NCBI GenBank assembly: GCA_948957135.1
Contig: CARDBT010000014.1
Location: 16,441 to 80,440 of the forward strand
Source of the DNA: COE1 sp910588595
GTDB lineage: Bacteria > Bacillota > Clostridia > Lachnospirales > Lachnospiraceae
Direction of reading: 5' to 3'
Length of the DNA: 64,000 nt
The position numbers were made by a program, and so were the translations under genes. The notes beneath the pieces are model-generated. The model was given only the letters and a program-made list of their open reading frames with translations. It ran no database searches and had not been told where the DNA came from. Position 1 is the stretch's first letter. Every line of letters begins with the position of its first letter. Below, in pieces: positions 1 through 7,950 of the stretch.

Positions 1-369
1 ACGGAGAAGGAAGTGTACGGCAAGATTGTCGGCAAGGGCGGCTTTAACGCCTATCTCGGGACAAACGATATGCGCGAGGTCACAAAGCGCGCAAACGAGG
101 GCGACGAAAAAGCGCTCGAGGCAAAGAAAGCTTTCCTGCTGCAGGTATCGAAGGACATCGGTTCCATGGCATGCGTCCTGAACGGACAGGTCGACCAGAT
201 CATCGTGACCGGCGGGATCGCATACGGCGAGGATGTCGTTGCCGCGCTGAAGGAGTATGCGGAATGGATCGCTCCGTTCACCGTATATCCCGGCGAGGAC
301 GAGCTGCTTGCACTGGCACAGGGTGCACTGCGCGTCTTAAACGGCGAGGAGAAGGCAATGGAATATTAA
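1..369 (+). CDS. buk: Butyrate kinase, C-terminal part (5' end outside window)
   Basis: Butyrate kinase converts butyryl phosphate plus ADP to butyrate plus ATP, the last step of the kinase route of butyrate formation in the cytoplasm. The reading frame is open from base 1 with no start, so only the last 122 residues are present. They match the C-terminal half of the acetate/butyrate kinase (ASKHA) fold: a GKGGFNAYLGTND segment where the family has its GGxxxYLGT motif, a helix with DIGSMACVLNGQVD, the adenosine-loop motif IIVTGGIAYGED and the ending EDELLALAQGALRVLNGEE typical of buk. A perfect hairpin terminator follows directly. The phosphotransbutyrylase gene (ptb) would be expected upstream, outside the window. 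Assignment to buk rather than ackA rests on the C-terminal sequence and on the butyrate operon next door. Confidence 0.9.
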   Translation, partial: TEKEVYGKIVGKGGFNAYLGTNDMREVTKRANEGDEKALEAKKAFLLQVSKDIGSMACVLNGQVDQIIVTGGIAYGEDVVAALKEYAEWIAPFTVYPGEDELLALAQGALRVLNGEEKAMEY

Positions 370-371
370 AA

Positions 372-417
372 CAGGAAATAAAAACGCAGGCAGTTCCGCC
401 TGCGTTTTTATTTCCTG
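372..417. terminator. Bidirectional rho-independent terminator
   Basis: A perfect 20-bp inverted repeat (372-391 with 398-417, six-base loop) has a GC core and A/T tracts on both arms. It can end buk on the plus strand and the Uma2 gene on the minus strand, whose stop codon lies 13 bases away. Confidence 0.93.
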
Positions 418-429
418 CAAAATGATTCA

Positions 430-972
430 TCACAGCTCCAGATTCGACATGCGGATCGAGAGATCCGTGTAGATTCCCGCAGGAATGTCCTCCGTAAAGC
501 TGTATTCGTTCATGTCGTCATGATAGAAATTGTAAACCATGACGCGCGTCTTCTCCGCATCCACGATCCAGTACTCGCGCACGCCCGCGGAGCGGTACTT
601 GAACAGCTTTGTCGTGTAGTCGATCCTCCTGCTGGCAGGCGACACCACCTCTATGATCCAGTCCGGCGCACCGTTGCACCCTCTGTCATCCAGCTTATTC
701 TCATCGCAGATAATGCAGATATCCGGTTCGACGTAGCTCTTGTCGTCAGCGTTGATGAACACGCCGAATGGGTTGATATCCACTTCCCCCTTAAAATTGT
801 TTCTCCTGATATGTTCGCGGATCGTTGCAAAAAGCTCACCGACAATCCTCTGATGGTTTCTTGTGGTTGGTGCCATATAGAATACTTTTCCGTCGATGAG
901 CTCCGCCCGCTGCCCGTCTGGAAGATTATAAACATCATTGATCGTGTAAGTGTTTAATTCTGTTAATGCCAT
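430..972 (-). CDS. Uma2-family (DUF820) PD-(D/E)XK nuclease-like protein
   Basis: This is a 180-residue protein of the Uma2 family, which has the restriction-endonuclease (PD-D/ExK) fold; the biological role of the family is not settled. The family pattern is clear: the N-terminal DGQRAELIDGKVFYM strand, EPDI at 82-85 (D84), WIIEVVSP at 105-112 (E108), K122 in the next helix, then REYWIVDAE at 132-140. The putative active-site acids and the lysine are all present. The start was placed at 972, because GGAGAAAG lies just upstream; a longer frame to 1023 runs through a repeat and was not used. It is a single-gene unit between a hairpin repeat and a terminator. Solitary Uma2 genes are often found near mobile DNA, so it may be recently gained, but nothing here proves that. 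Confidence 0.85.
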   Translation of the reverse strand: MALTELNTYTINDVYNLPDGQRAELIDGKVFYMAPTTRNHQRIVGELFATIREHIRRNNFKGEVDINPFGVFINADDKSYVEPDICIICDENKLDDRGCNGAPDWIIEVVSPASRRIDYTTKLFKYRSAGVREYWIVDAEKTRVMVYNFYHDDMNEYSFTEDIPAGIYTDLSIRMSNLEL

Positions 973-990
973 TCTCTTTCTCCTTATCCA

Positions 991-1060
991 AGGAAACAGT
1001 CCCGGAATAAACTGCAGCCACACACCGCTGCCATGGGGTTTATCCTGCGACAGTTCCTAA
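991..1060. repeat. 70-bp imperfect palindromic repeat, copy A
   Basis: The ends are inverted (AGGAA at 991, TTCCT near 1058) and the arms pair imperfectly over about 22 bases. It is homologous along its length to the element at 2243-2312. It lies in the 5' leader of the Uma2 gene. Confidence 0.75.
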
Positions 1061-1086
1061 TCTTGCTTTAATATAAATACATTTTG

Positions 1087-1092
1087 ATTATA
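1087..1092 (-). promoter_or_regulatory. Possible -10 element for the Uma2 gene
   Basis: TATAAT reads on the minus strand directly after the etf terminator. No good -35 sequence is seen at 16-18 bases. The transcript would carry hairpin repeat A in its leader. Confidence 0.35.
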
Positions 1093-1109
1093 ACCCATTT
1101 TTCGACAAA

Positions 1110-1145
1110 ATAAAACCCCAAAGGACAAATCCTTTGAGGTTTTAT
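1110..1145 (-). terminator. Terminator of the butyrate operon
   Basis: On the minus strand a hairpin with arms AACCTCAAAGGAT / ATCCTTTGGGGTT (one mismatch) is followed by a T-rich tract ending TTTTATTTTG. It lies 32 bases after the etfA stop. Confidence 0.88.
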
Positions 1146-1176
1146 GTAAAATTTTGTATTTTTCGGAATCCTGTGA

Positions 1177-2220
1177 TTACTTATTCGCAACTGCAGTCTT
1201 GATCTGCTCTGTCAGCATCGGCACGATCTTGTTCAGATCGCCTACAATGCCGTAATCTGCCACGTCAAAGATCGGAGCTGTCTCGTCCTTGTTGATCGCG
1301 ATGATGATATCGGACTCTTCCATACCTGCAAGATGCTGGATCGCACCTGAGATACCAATCGCAAAGTACACGTTCGGACGAACGGTCTTACCTGTCTGTC
1401 CAACCTGCAGATCTTTGTTCTTCCAGCCGGCATCCACAACTGCACGCGAGCAGCTCACTGTACCGCCGATCGCCTCAGCAAGATCATCGAGAAGCTTGAA
1501 ATTCTCTGGGCTTCCGACACCGCGTCCGCCGGAAACGAGGATCTTTGCATCCATGATATCCACTGTGTCTGTGAGATTCTTGACAACCTCAACGATCTCG
1601 ACATACTTGTTGTCCGGTGTAAATCCAGGATTGAACTCCTCGATCACAGCCTTGGCGCCCTCTTTCTTCTCCAGCTTCTGCATAACGCCGGGACGCACTG
1701 TCGCCATCTGGGGACGGAAGTCAGGGCATGCGATGGTAGCGATCGTGTTTCCGCCAAACGCCGGACGTGTCATGAGCAGCTGATTGTGCTTCTGCTCCTT
1801 GCCAGGTATCGGATTGATCGGGAAATCGCCGATCTCAAGCAGTGTACAGTCCGCTGTCAGTCCTGTGTGGACTCTCGCAGAAACTCTCGGTCCCAAGTCA
1901 CGGCCGATCGCTGTAGCGCCCACCAGCAGGATCTCCGGCTTATACTTGTCGATCACGGATGCCAGCGCGTGCGCATAAGGCTCTGTCCTGTACTCTTTCA
2001 ATTCAGGATCATCCACCACGATCACTCTGTCCGCACCGTAAGCTGCAAGCTCATCTGCCAGCCCCTTCACGTCGCTGCCGACCAATACCGCTGTTACTTC
2101 TGCAGACAATTTCTCTGCAAGTCTCTTACCTTCGCCGATCAGCTCGAGGGCAATGCCGCTAACCTTGTTATCTACCTGCTGTGCGAAGACAAACACGCCT
2201 TTATATTCTTCTAAATTCAT
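1177..2220 (-). CDS. etfA: Electron transfer flavoprotein, alpha subunit
   Basis: EtfA pairs with EtfB and butyryl-CoA dehydrogenase. In Clostridia this complex reduces crotonyl-CoA with NADH while reducing ferredoxin (flavin-based electron bifurcation). The protein has 347 residues. The N-terminal Rossmann-like domain covers about 1-200. The C-terminal FAD domain shows SGGRGVGS at 230-237, GQTGKTVRP at 274-282, GISGAIQHLAGM at 289-300 and INKDETAPIF at 309-318, all standard for the family. The start at 2220 follows GGAGG with good spacing. It is the last gene of the operon and is separated from etfB by 122 bases that hold palindromic repeat B. That repeat could affect the EtfB:EtfA balance, though this is inference. 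Confidence 0.97.
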   Translation of the reverse strand: MNLEEYKGVFVFAQQVDNKVSGIALELIGEGKRLAEKLSAEVTAVLVGSDVKGLADELAAYGADRVIVVDDPELKEYRTEPYAHALASVIDKYKPEILLVGATAIGRDLGPRVSARVHTGLTADCTLLEIGDFPINPIPGKEQKHNQLLMTRPAFGGNTIATIACPDFRPQMATVRPGVMQKLEKKEGAKAVIEEFNPGFTPDNKYVEIVEVVKNLTDTVDIMDAKILVSGGRGVGSPENFKLLDDLAEAIGGTVSCSRAVVDAGWKNKDLQVGQTGKTVRPNVYFAIGISGAIQHLAGMEESDIIIAINKDETAPIFDVADYGIVGDLNKIVPMLTEQIKTAVANK

Positions 2221-2242
2221 GATTAACCTCCATTATCACCTA

Positions 2243-2312
2243 AGGAACTGTCCTGAAATAAATTGCAGGTCCATACCGCGCTGCCGAACAATTTATCCTG
2301 CGGCAATTCCTA
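2243..2312. repeat. 70-bp imperfect palindromic repeat, copy B
   Basis: This is the second copy of the element at 991-1060, in the same orientation, with AGGAA and TTCCT ends. It occupies most of the etfB-etfA gap. Inverted arms such as AAATAAATTG / CAATTTAT make a stable RNA hairpin likely. Confidence 0.75.
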
Positions 2313-2342
2313 AGAGTTCTATTCTTTTATCTATAATTTCCA

Positions 2343-3125
2343 TTAGATGACATGCTTCTCTTTTAACTTATCCATGATGTATGTCACAGACTCGGAAGGA
2401 TCCAATGTAACCTTCTCGCCCTGTCCCTTTCTAACCTTGTCAGACGCCCTTGCGATCTGTGTCGGTGATCCCTTCAAGCCAAGATTAGAGTCCTCTACAT
2501 CCTTTAAGTCCGCTCTGCCCCATGTGGTGATCTCTGCCTTGTACGCGTCAAAGATTCCGCCCGGAGTCATATAGCGAGGCTCGTTCAGCTCGGCAAGTGC
2601 CGTGATCAGACAAGGCATCTTTGCCTTCAGCACATGATATCTGTCGTCATACTGACGCTCAACGATAACGCTGTCACCCTCGATCTGGATCTTCTGCGCA
2701 TAGGAGATCACAGGGATCCAAAGGTGCTCTGAGATCTGGGGACCAACCTGCGCTGTATCGCCGTCGATCGCCTGACGTCCTGTGATGATCAGGTCATACT
2801 CGATATTTCTGAGTGCGCCTGCAAGTGTCTGGGAAGTAGCCCATGTATCTGCGCCGCCAAGAACCCTGTCTGTCACAAGGATTCCCTTGTCTGCGCCCAT
2901 GGCGATCGCCTCGCGGAGCACTTCCTCAGCCTTCGGAAGACCCATCGTGACAACCGTCACTTCTGCACCGTACTGATCCTTTAACCGTAATGCTGCCTCA
3001 AGACCTGCCTTGTCGTCAGGGTTCATGATCGTCAGCATAGCTGCTCTATCAAGTGTACCGTCAGGATTGAACTTAACGCCACCCTTTGTATCAGGTACCT
3101 GTTTCACACATACTACTACTTTCAT
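2343..3125 (-). CDS. etfB: Electron transfer flavoprotein, beta subunit
   Basis: EtfB is the partner of EtfA in the Bcd-EtfAB complex and binds the second cofactor (AMP or, in bifurcating forms, FAD). The protein has 260 residues and opens with MKVVVCVKQVPDT, the usual family start. The family segment DGDTAQVGPQ lies in the middle, followed by a long C-terminal arm rich in charged residues. The in-frame ATG at 3131 lies only one base after GGAGA, so the ATG at 3125, seven bases after the ribosome binding site, is the better start. It lies 69 bases after bcd in the same operon. Confidence 0.96.
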   Translation of the reverse strand: MKVVVCVKQVPDTKGGVKFNPDGTLDRAAMLTIMNPDDKAGLEAALRLKDQYGAEVTVVTMGLPKAEEVLREAIAMGADKGILVTDRVLGGADTWATSQTLAGALRNIEYDLIITGRQAIDGDTAQVGPQISEHLWIPVISYAQKIQIEGDSVIVERQYDDRYHVLKAKMPCLITALAELNEPRYMTPGGIFDAYKAEITTWGRADLKDVEDSNLGLKGSPTQIARASDKVRKGQGEKVTLDPSESVTYIMDKLKEKHVI

Positions 3126-3194
3126 GTTCATTCTCCTTATATTTTATTTTTTATCACTATCTAATCACTGTCTAAACTGTGCGGTTCATCATTT

Positions 3195-4361
3195 TTATTT
3201 CAAAAGATTGGACGAGATGACCATTCTCTGAACTTCGCTTGTTCCCTCGTAGATCTCTGTGATCTTGGCATCTCTCATCATGCGCTCCACTTCATACTCC
3301 CTCGTGTAGCCGTAACCACCGTGGAGCTGGACTGCCTTTGTGGTAACTTCCATAGCCATCTCTGCAGCATACAGCTTCGCCATGGCAGCCTCCACATTGT
3401 AAGAAGTCTTGTGATCCTTCGTGTACTGATCCTTTGTACACGCAGCCTTGTAAACCATGTACTGTGCCGCCTGAGCCTTTGTAGCCATATCAGCAAGCTG
3501 GAACTGTGTATTCTGGAACGCGCCGATCGCACGACCAAACTGCTTTCTCTCCTGCACATACGCAACCGTTCTCTCAAGAGCACCCTCGCCGAGACCGAGC
3601 GCCTGCGCGGCGATACCGATACGTCCGCCGTCAAGTGTGTGCATGGCGATGCCGAAGCCCTTGCCCTGCTGTCCTAACATGTTCTCCTTCGGAATGCGGC
3701 AGTCTGTGAAGATCAGCTCATATGTAGATGAACCGCGGATACCCATCTTCTTCTCCTTTGTACCGAATGAGAATCCAGGCGTGCCCTTCTCCACGATGAA
3801 CGCCGAGATCTCTTTCGTCATCCTTCCGCGCTTCTCGATCGTGCCGGTGATCGCAAAGATCACATACACATCCGCTTCCTTACCGTTTGTGATGAAGATC
3901 TTCGAGCCGTTGAGAACCCACTCGTCGCCCTCCAGCACAGCCTTTGTCTGCTGTCCCTGTGCGTCTGTACCAGCCCCCGGCTCTGTCAGACCGAAAGCGC
4001 CGATCTTCCTGCCGCTTGCGAGATCCGGCAGATATTTCTGCTTCTGCTCCTCCGTACCGTATGTGAGGATCGGATCGCAGCAGAGTGAAGTGTGCGCAGA
4101 CACGATGACCGCTGTCGTGCCGCAGACCTTTGCCAGCTCCTCCACGCACATCGCGTAAGTCAGGACATCACAGCCCTGTCCGCCGTACTCCTTCGGAATG
4201 GGGATCCCCATGAAACCAGCCTTAGCCATCTTCTCGACAGTCGCCCTCGGGAACTCCTCTGTCTCATCTACCTCGATTGCAAGAGGCTTAACCTCTTTTT
4301 CAGCGAACTCTCTAAAGAGTGTTCTCGCCATCTCATGCTCTTTACTCAATGTAAAATCCAT
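3195..4361 (-). CDS. bcd: Butyryl-CoA dehydrogenase (crotonyl-CoA reducing)
   Basis: Bcd is a cytoplasmic acyl-CoA dehydrogenase that works with EtfAB to reduce crotonyl-CoA to butyryl-CoA. The 388 residues begin with MDFTLSKEHEMA. The family signatures are present: GAFGLTEPGAGTDAQG (flavin and substrate loop), RKQFGRAIGAFQNTQFQLADM, and the C-terminal IYEGTSEVQR whose first glutamate (about E372) is the expected catalytic base. An ATG six bases earlier lies too close to GGAGG (three bases), so the start at 4361 was preferred. Gene order hbd-bcd-etfB-etfA supports the butyryl-CoA form over other short-chain dehydrogenases. Confidence 0.96.
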   Translation of the reverse strand: MDFTLSKEHEMARTLFREFAEKEVKPLAIEVDETEEFPRATVEKMAKAGFMGIPIPKEYGGQGCDVLTYAMCVEELAKVCGTTAVIVSAHTSLCCDPILTYGTEEQKQKYLPDLASGRKIGAFGLTEPGAGTDAQGQQTKAVLEGDEWVLNGSKIFITNGKEADVYVIFAITGTIEKRGRMTKEISAFIVEKGTPGFSFGTKEKKMGIRGSSTYELIFTDCRIPKENMLGQQGKGFGIAMHTLDGGRIGIAAQALGLGEGALERTVAYVQERKQFGRAIGAFQNTQFQLADMATKAQAAQYMVYKAACTKDQYTKDHKTSYNVEAAMAKLYAAEMAMEVTTKAVQLHGGYGYTREYEVERMMRDAKITEIYEGTSEVQRMVISSNLLK

Positions 4362-4466
4362 GTTCATATTCCTCCGTTTTGATTAACTTTGATAAAAATT
4401 TTTCACTGCGAACAGCAAGCCACTGTGCCTGCCGCACAGCGCCTTGCCGTAATATCACACACTCAA

Positions 4467-5309
4467 TTATTTCTTAGAATAATCGTAGAATCCAACGCCT
4501 GTCTTCTTTCCAAGCTTTCCGGCACGTACCATCTTTCTGAGAAGCGGTGAAGGTGCATACTTGGAATCGCCTGTCTCAGCGTAGATGACTTCCATGATCG
4601 CGAGCACGATATCCAGTCCTATGTAATCGCCAAGAGCCAGAGGTCCCATCGGATGATTTGCACCGAGCTGCATCGCAACATCGATATCGGCAACGCTTGC
4701 AACACCTGCCGCGTACACATTGATCGCCTCGTTGATCATCGGGATCAGGATCCTGTTTACCACGAAACCTGCAGCCTCGTTGACCTCAACCGGAGTCTTG
4801 CCGATCTCTGTCGCGATCCCCTTGATCTTCTCAACCAGCTCTGCCGGTGTGTTAGCGCCTGCGATCACCTCGACGAGCTTCATCCTGTCAGCCGGGTTAA
4901 AGAAGTGCATACCGACGAGCGGACGGTCAAGACCGGCACCCATCTCTGTGATAGAGAGGGAGGATGTATTGGTGGCAAAGATACACTCAGGCTTTACGAT
5001 CTCCTGCAGCTCTTTGAATGTAGACTTCTTGATCTCCATCTTCTCAGGCGCAACCTCGATCACAAGATCGCAGTCTGTGCAGATATCCTTCAGACCTGTA
5101 ACGATCTTTGCAGCGATCGCATCCGCTTTCTCCTGCGTGATCTTCTCCTTGCTCACGAGGAAGTTCAGATTCTTTAAGATCTTAGCCTTTCCGCCGTCTG
5201 CAAACTCCTGCTTAATATCACATAAGCATACCTCATAACCATCTGTCATTGCAAATGCCTGTGCAATGCCGGATCCCATGGTTCCGGCACCGATAATACC
5301 AACCTTCAT
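4467..5309 (-). CDS. hbd: 3-hydroxybutyryl-CoA dehydrogenase
   Basis: Hbd reduces acetoacetyl-CoA to 3-hydroxybutyryl-CoA with NAD(P)H. The protein has 280 residues, the usual length for the clostridial enzyme. The dinucleotide-binding loop GAGTMG is at 7-12, followed by NTSSLS at 114-119, and MHFFNPADRMKLVEVI places H135 and E147 as the catalytic pair. The C-terminal domain contains GFVVNRILIPMINEA and the family ending GKLGKKTGVGFYDYSKK. A longer open frame runs to 5378 but its extra residues cover the small membrane gene. AAAGGAGG before the ATG at 5309 settles the start. It follows that small gene by 13 bases. Confidence 0.97.
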   Translation of the reverse strand: MKVGIIGAGTMGSGIAQAFAMTDGYEVCLCDIKQEFADGGKAKILKNLNFLVSKEKITQEKADAIAAKIVTGLKDICTDCDLVIEVAPEKMEIKKSTFKELQEIVKPECIFATNTSSLSITEMGAGLDRPLVGMHFFNPADRMKLVEVIAGANTPAELVEKIKGIATEIGKTPVEVNEAAGFVVNRILIPMINEAINVYAAGVASVADIDVAMQLGANHPMGPLALGDYIGLDIVLAIMEVIYAETGDSKYAPSPLLRKMVRAGKLGKKTGVGFYDYSKK

Positions 5310-5322
5310 TGTTAGTCCTCCT

Positions 5323-5487
5323 TTATTTTTTGTTTTTCTTTGCGCTCTCCACAAGAAATGCCAGTCCGGCTGCCACAATACTGCCGCCGGCTATCTTCAT
5401 CGTAATATCCGAGCTCTCCATTGCGAAAATGATCAAACCTGCTGCTATCAGGAGTATTCCTGTGAATACCAATCCAATTCTTTTCAT
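5323..5487 (-). CDS. 54-residue two-helix membrane protein inside the butyrate operon
   Basis: The frame runs from ATG at 5487 to TAA at 5323 with AAAGGAAAG ten bases upstream. It encodes MKRIGLVFTGILLIAAGLII, a short loop (FAMESSDITMK), a second apolar stretch (IAGGSIVAAGLAFLV) and a basic tail ESAKKNKK. That gives two membrane helices with a lysine-rich C-terminus. It fills the gap between crt and hbd in the same orientation, 36 bases after crt and 13 before hbd, so it is almost certainly co-transcribed. I do not recognise a family. It could anchor a soluble butyrate enzyme at the membrane or be a small stress protein; neither is shown by the sequence. Confidence 0.72.
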   Translation of the reverse strand: MKRIGLVFTGILLIAAGLIIFAMESSDITMKIAGGSIVAAGLAFLVESAKKNKK

Positions 5488-5523
5488 ATTCTTACGACTT
5501 TCCTTTACTCAGTTTCAGACAGC

Positions 5524-6309
5524 CTAGCAGTTTTTGAACGGCTCCTTCACCTTCTCCTTGTTCTTGTCAAGGAAGAATGCCATACCGTACTTCTGATCCT
5601 CTGTCTCAAAGCAGTCGCCGAACAGCTTCTCCTCGATCACGATCGCCTTGTCCATATCCACGTCAAGACCCTCGTTGATCGCCTTCTTGCAGTTGCGGAC
5701 CGCGATCGGTGCGTTCTTTGCGATGCCCGCCGCCATCTTCTCCGCCTGTGCCATCAGTTCCTCCGCGGGATAGACCGCGTTTACCAGACCGATGCGCAGC
5801 GCCTCGTCAGCCTTGATATTCCTTGCCGTGTAGATCATCTGCTTTGCCATGCCGGCGCCCACGAGACGCGCAAGTCTCTGTGTGCCGCCAAATCCCGGTG
5901 TGATGCCAAGCCCGACTTCCGGCTGTCCGAACACGGCATTCTCAGAACAGATCCTGATGTCGCAGCTCATGGAGATCTCACATCCGCCGCCGAGCGCAAA
6001 GCCGTTCACTGCCGCGATCACAGGGATCGGGAAAGTCTCGAGCTTTCTGAACACGTCGTTGCCCTTCTTGCCAAAAGCCTCGCCCTCCGCCTTTGTGAGC
6101 GTGCTCATCTCACCGATGTCCGCACCGGCAACAAATGATTTTGTGCCTGCGCCCGTGAGGATCAGACATCTCACCGCATCGAGATCCACGGCGTCAAGCG
6201 TCGCGTCAAGCTCGTCCAAGACCTGCGAATTCAGCGCGTTCAGAGCTTTCTCACGGTTGATCGTGATCTTTCCGACTGCGCCGTTTACTTCATATAATAT
6301 GTATTCCAT
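5524..6309 (-). CDS. crt: 3-hydroxybutyryl-CoA dehydratase (crotonase)
   Basis: Crotonase removes water from 3-hydroxybutyryl-CoA to give crotonyl-CoA. The protein has 261 residues, standard for the enoyl-CoA hydratase/isomerase superfamily. Both catalytic glutamates are visible: E111 in FALGGGCEISMSCD and E131 in FGQPEVGLGITPGFGG. The oxyanion-hole segment SFVAGADIGEM lies at 58-68. The start at 6309 follows GGAGG with good spacing. It lies 73 bases downstream of thl. The presence of both glutamates argues for a hydratase rather than an isomerase or hydrolase of the same fold. Confidence 0.96.
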   Translation of the reverse strand: MEYILYEVNGAVGKITINREKALNALNSQVLDELDATLDAVDLDAVRCLILTGAGTKSFVAGADIGEMSTLTKAEGEAFGKKGNDVFRKLETFPIPVIAAVNGFALGGGCEISMSCDIRICSENAVFGQPEVGLGITPGFGGTQRLARLVGAGMAKQMIYTARNIKADEALRIGLVNAVYPAEELMAQAEKMAAGIAKNAPIAVRNCKKAINEGLDVDMDKAIVIEEKLFGDCFETEDQKYGMAFFLDKNKEKVKEPFKNC

Positions 6310-6382
6310 GCTTACCTCCGTTTAAAATGAATTCAGAATTTCCAAGCCGGTATCGCACCAGCCCGGAAATTCTCTATGTATG

Positions 6383-7567
6383 TTATTCGTATTTTTTAAC
6401 TACTGTGGAGCAGCCCATGCCGCCGCCGATGCACAGTGTGGCAAGACCTGTCTTTGCGCCCTTTGCCTCCATCTCGTGAAGCAGTGTCACCAGGATGCGG
6501 CATCCGGATGCACCCACCGGATGACCTAACGCGATCGCTCCGCCGTTCGGATTCAGCTGCTTATCCACATCGATACCCAAGTCTCTGCCCACCGCGATCG
6601 ACTGTGCCGCAAACGCCTCGTTTGCCTCGATGATGTCAAAATCCTCGATCTTCATGCCGGTCTTCGCCAGAACCTTCCTGGTCGATGCGACAGGTCCGAT
6701 ACCCATAACCTCCGGTCTCACGCCTGCGAGCGCACCTGCTACCCACTCAGCCATAGGTGTCACGCCCAGCTCTTTTGCCTTCTCCTCGCTCATGACCACA
6801 ATGGCTGCCGCGCCGTCATTGATCCCGGACGCGTTGCCTGCCGTGACATACTTATCCTTGTTGATCGGGCGGAGCTTTGCAAGCCCTTCGATCGTGGAGC
6901 CGGCTCTTGGTCCCTCGTCAACCTTGAATTCCACCATCTCTTTTTTCTTCTTGACCATCACAGGTACGATCTCCTTGTCAAACGCACCTGATTTCTGCGC
7001 TTCTTCCGCTTTCTGCTGGCTCTTTAACGCGAACTCGTCAAGCTCCTCGCGGGTGATGCCCCACTCGTCGCAGATGTTGTCCGCTGTCTGGATCATATGG
7101 TAATCATTGAATGCATCCCACAGCGCATCCTTGATCATGGTATCTACCAGCACACCATTGTTCATTCTATATCCGAAACGTGCATTAGGAAGTGCGAACG
7201 GAGCCATGGACATATTTTCCATACCGCCTGCCACGACGATATCAGCATCGCCGGCAAGGATCATCTGGGCAGCCATGTTCACACAGTTAAGTCCTGAACC
7301 ACATACGACATTCACGGTGACTGCCGGTGTCTCGATGGGAAGCCCTGCCTTGATCGAAGACTGACGAGCCACGTTCTGTCCCAGCCCTGCCTGAATAACG
7401 CAGCCCATGTATACATGGTCAACCTTGTCAGCCGGAACGCCCGCCCTGTTCAGAGCCTCCTTGATCACGATTGCCCCAAGCTCCGGAGCCGGAGTTGTGC
7501 TGAGCGAGCCGCCCATAGTGCCAATTGCTGTACGACATGCACCTGCTAATACAATTTTCTTTGCCAT
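6383..7567 (-). CDS. thl: Acetyl-CoA acetyltransferase (thiolase)
   Basis: Thiolase condenses two acetyl-CoA to acetoacetyl-CoA, the entry step of the operon. The 394-residue protein has the nucleophile C89 in VNVVCGSGLNC, the general base H349 in GGAIALGHPVGASGCR, and C379 in LCIGGGMGC. The motif NEAFAAQ, which binds substrate, is also present. The frame extends 15 bases further upstream to an ATG that overlaps the GGAGG; the ATG at 7567 is correctly spaced and was chosen. It is first in the operon, after a leader of about 220 bases. Confidence 0.97.
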   Translation of the reverse strand: MAKKIVLAGACRTAIGTMGGSLSTTPAPELGAIVIKEALNRAGVPADKVDHVYMGCVIQAGLGQNVARQSSIKAGLPIETPAVTVNVVCGSGLNCVNMAAQMILAGDADIVVAGGMENMSMAPFALPNARFGYRMNNGVLVDTMIKDALWDAFNDYHMIQTADNICDEWGITREELDEFALKSQQKAEEAQKSGAFDKEIVPVMVKKKKEMVEFKVDEGPRAGSTIEGLAKLRPINKDKYVTAGNASGINDGAAAIVVMSEEKAKELGVTPMAEWVAGALAGVRPEVMGIGPVASTRKVLAKTGMKIEDFDIIEANEAFAAQSIAVGRDLGIDVDKQLNPNGGAIALGHPVGASGCRILVTLLHEMEAKGAKTGLATLCIGGGMGCSTVVKKYE

Positions 7568-7792
7568 TATTCTTTCCTCCATCTTATTATACTCTCACAA
7601 TGGACCTCTGCAGGCCTGCAGCCGCCCATCAGTTTCCATGTGACTGTGATTTTTATAACAATAGACGGGAAATCACGAAAAATGCACAAACTTTTTTTGC
7701 AGATTCCCTCAATGCAGCCTTTTGCTCTGCGGATCTTTTGTGCAGTATTCAGGATTTTCCCTATTTTTATATTGATCACAACCATTGTGCTT

Positions 7793-7821
7793 ATTTTATC
7801 ACATTGTTAAAAAAAAAGCAA
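7793..7821 (-). promoter_or_regulatory. Candidate promoter of the butyrate operon
   Basis: TTGCTT and TAAAAT are separated by 17 bases in an AT-rich stretch, giving a leader of about 220 bases before thl. The gap 7568-7950 holds no convincing gene. TTGACA also occurs near 7870 but lacks a good partner. A Rex-type site was looked for but none was clear. Confidence 0.5.
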
Positions 7822-7950
7822 TCTATTTGTCTTTTGATATTTATTGCAATGTTGACGAATTTTTCCTGTCAAAATTATCCATATTTATAAAGTACAATGC
7901 CTTGCAGGAGTGATCCCTGCGCCGCTCATTGTGCATTTTTCATACACATA

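Noticed and set aside
5266..6138. 290-codon plus-strand frame opposite hbd and crt
   Set aside because: It is a Cys/His/Leu-rich shadow of the reverse-strand genes, with no ribosome binding site or domain.
7567..7785. 72-codon reading frame in the leader of thl whose stop overlaps the thl start (TAATG)
   Set aside because: It has no ribosome binding site and would begin at or next to the predicted transcription start. The peptide is basic and unlike any known protein. A leader peptide cannot be excluded but is not supported.
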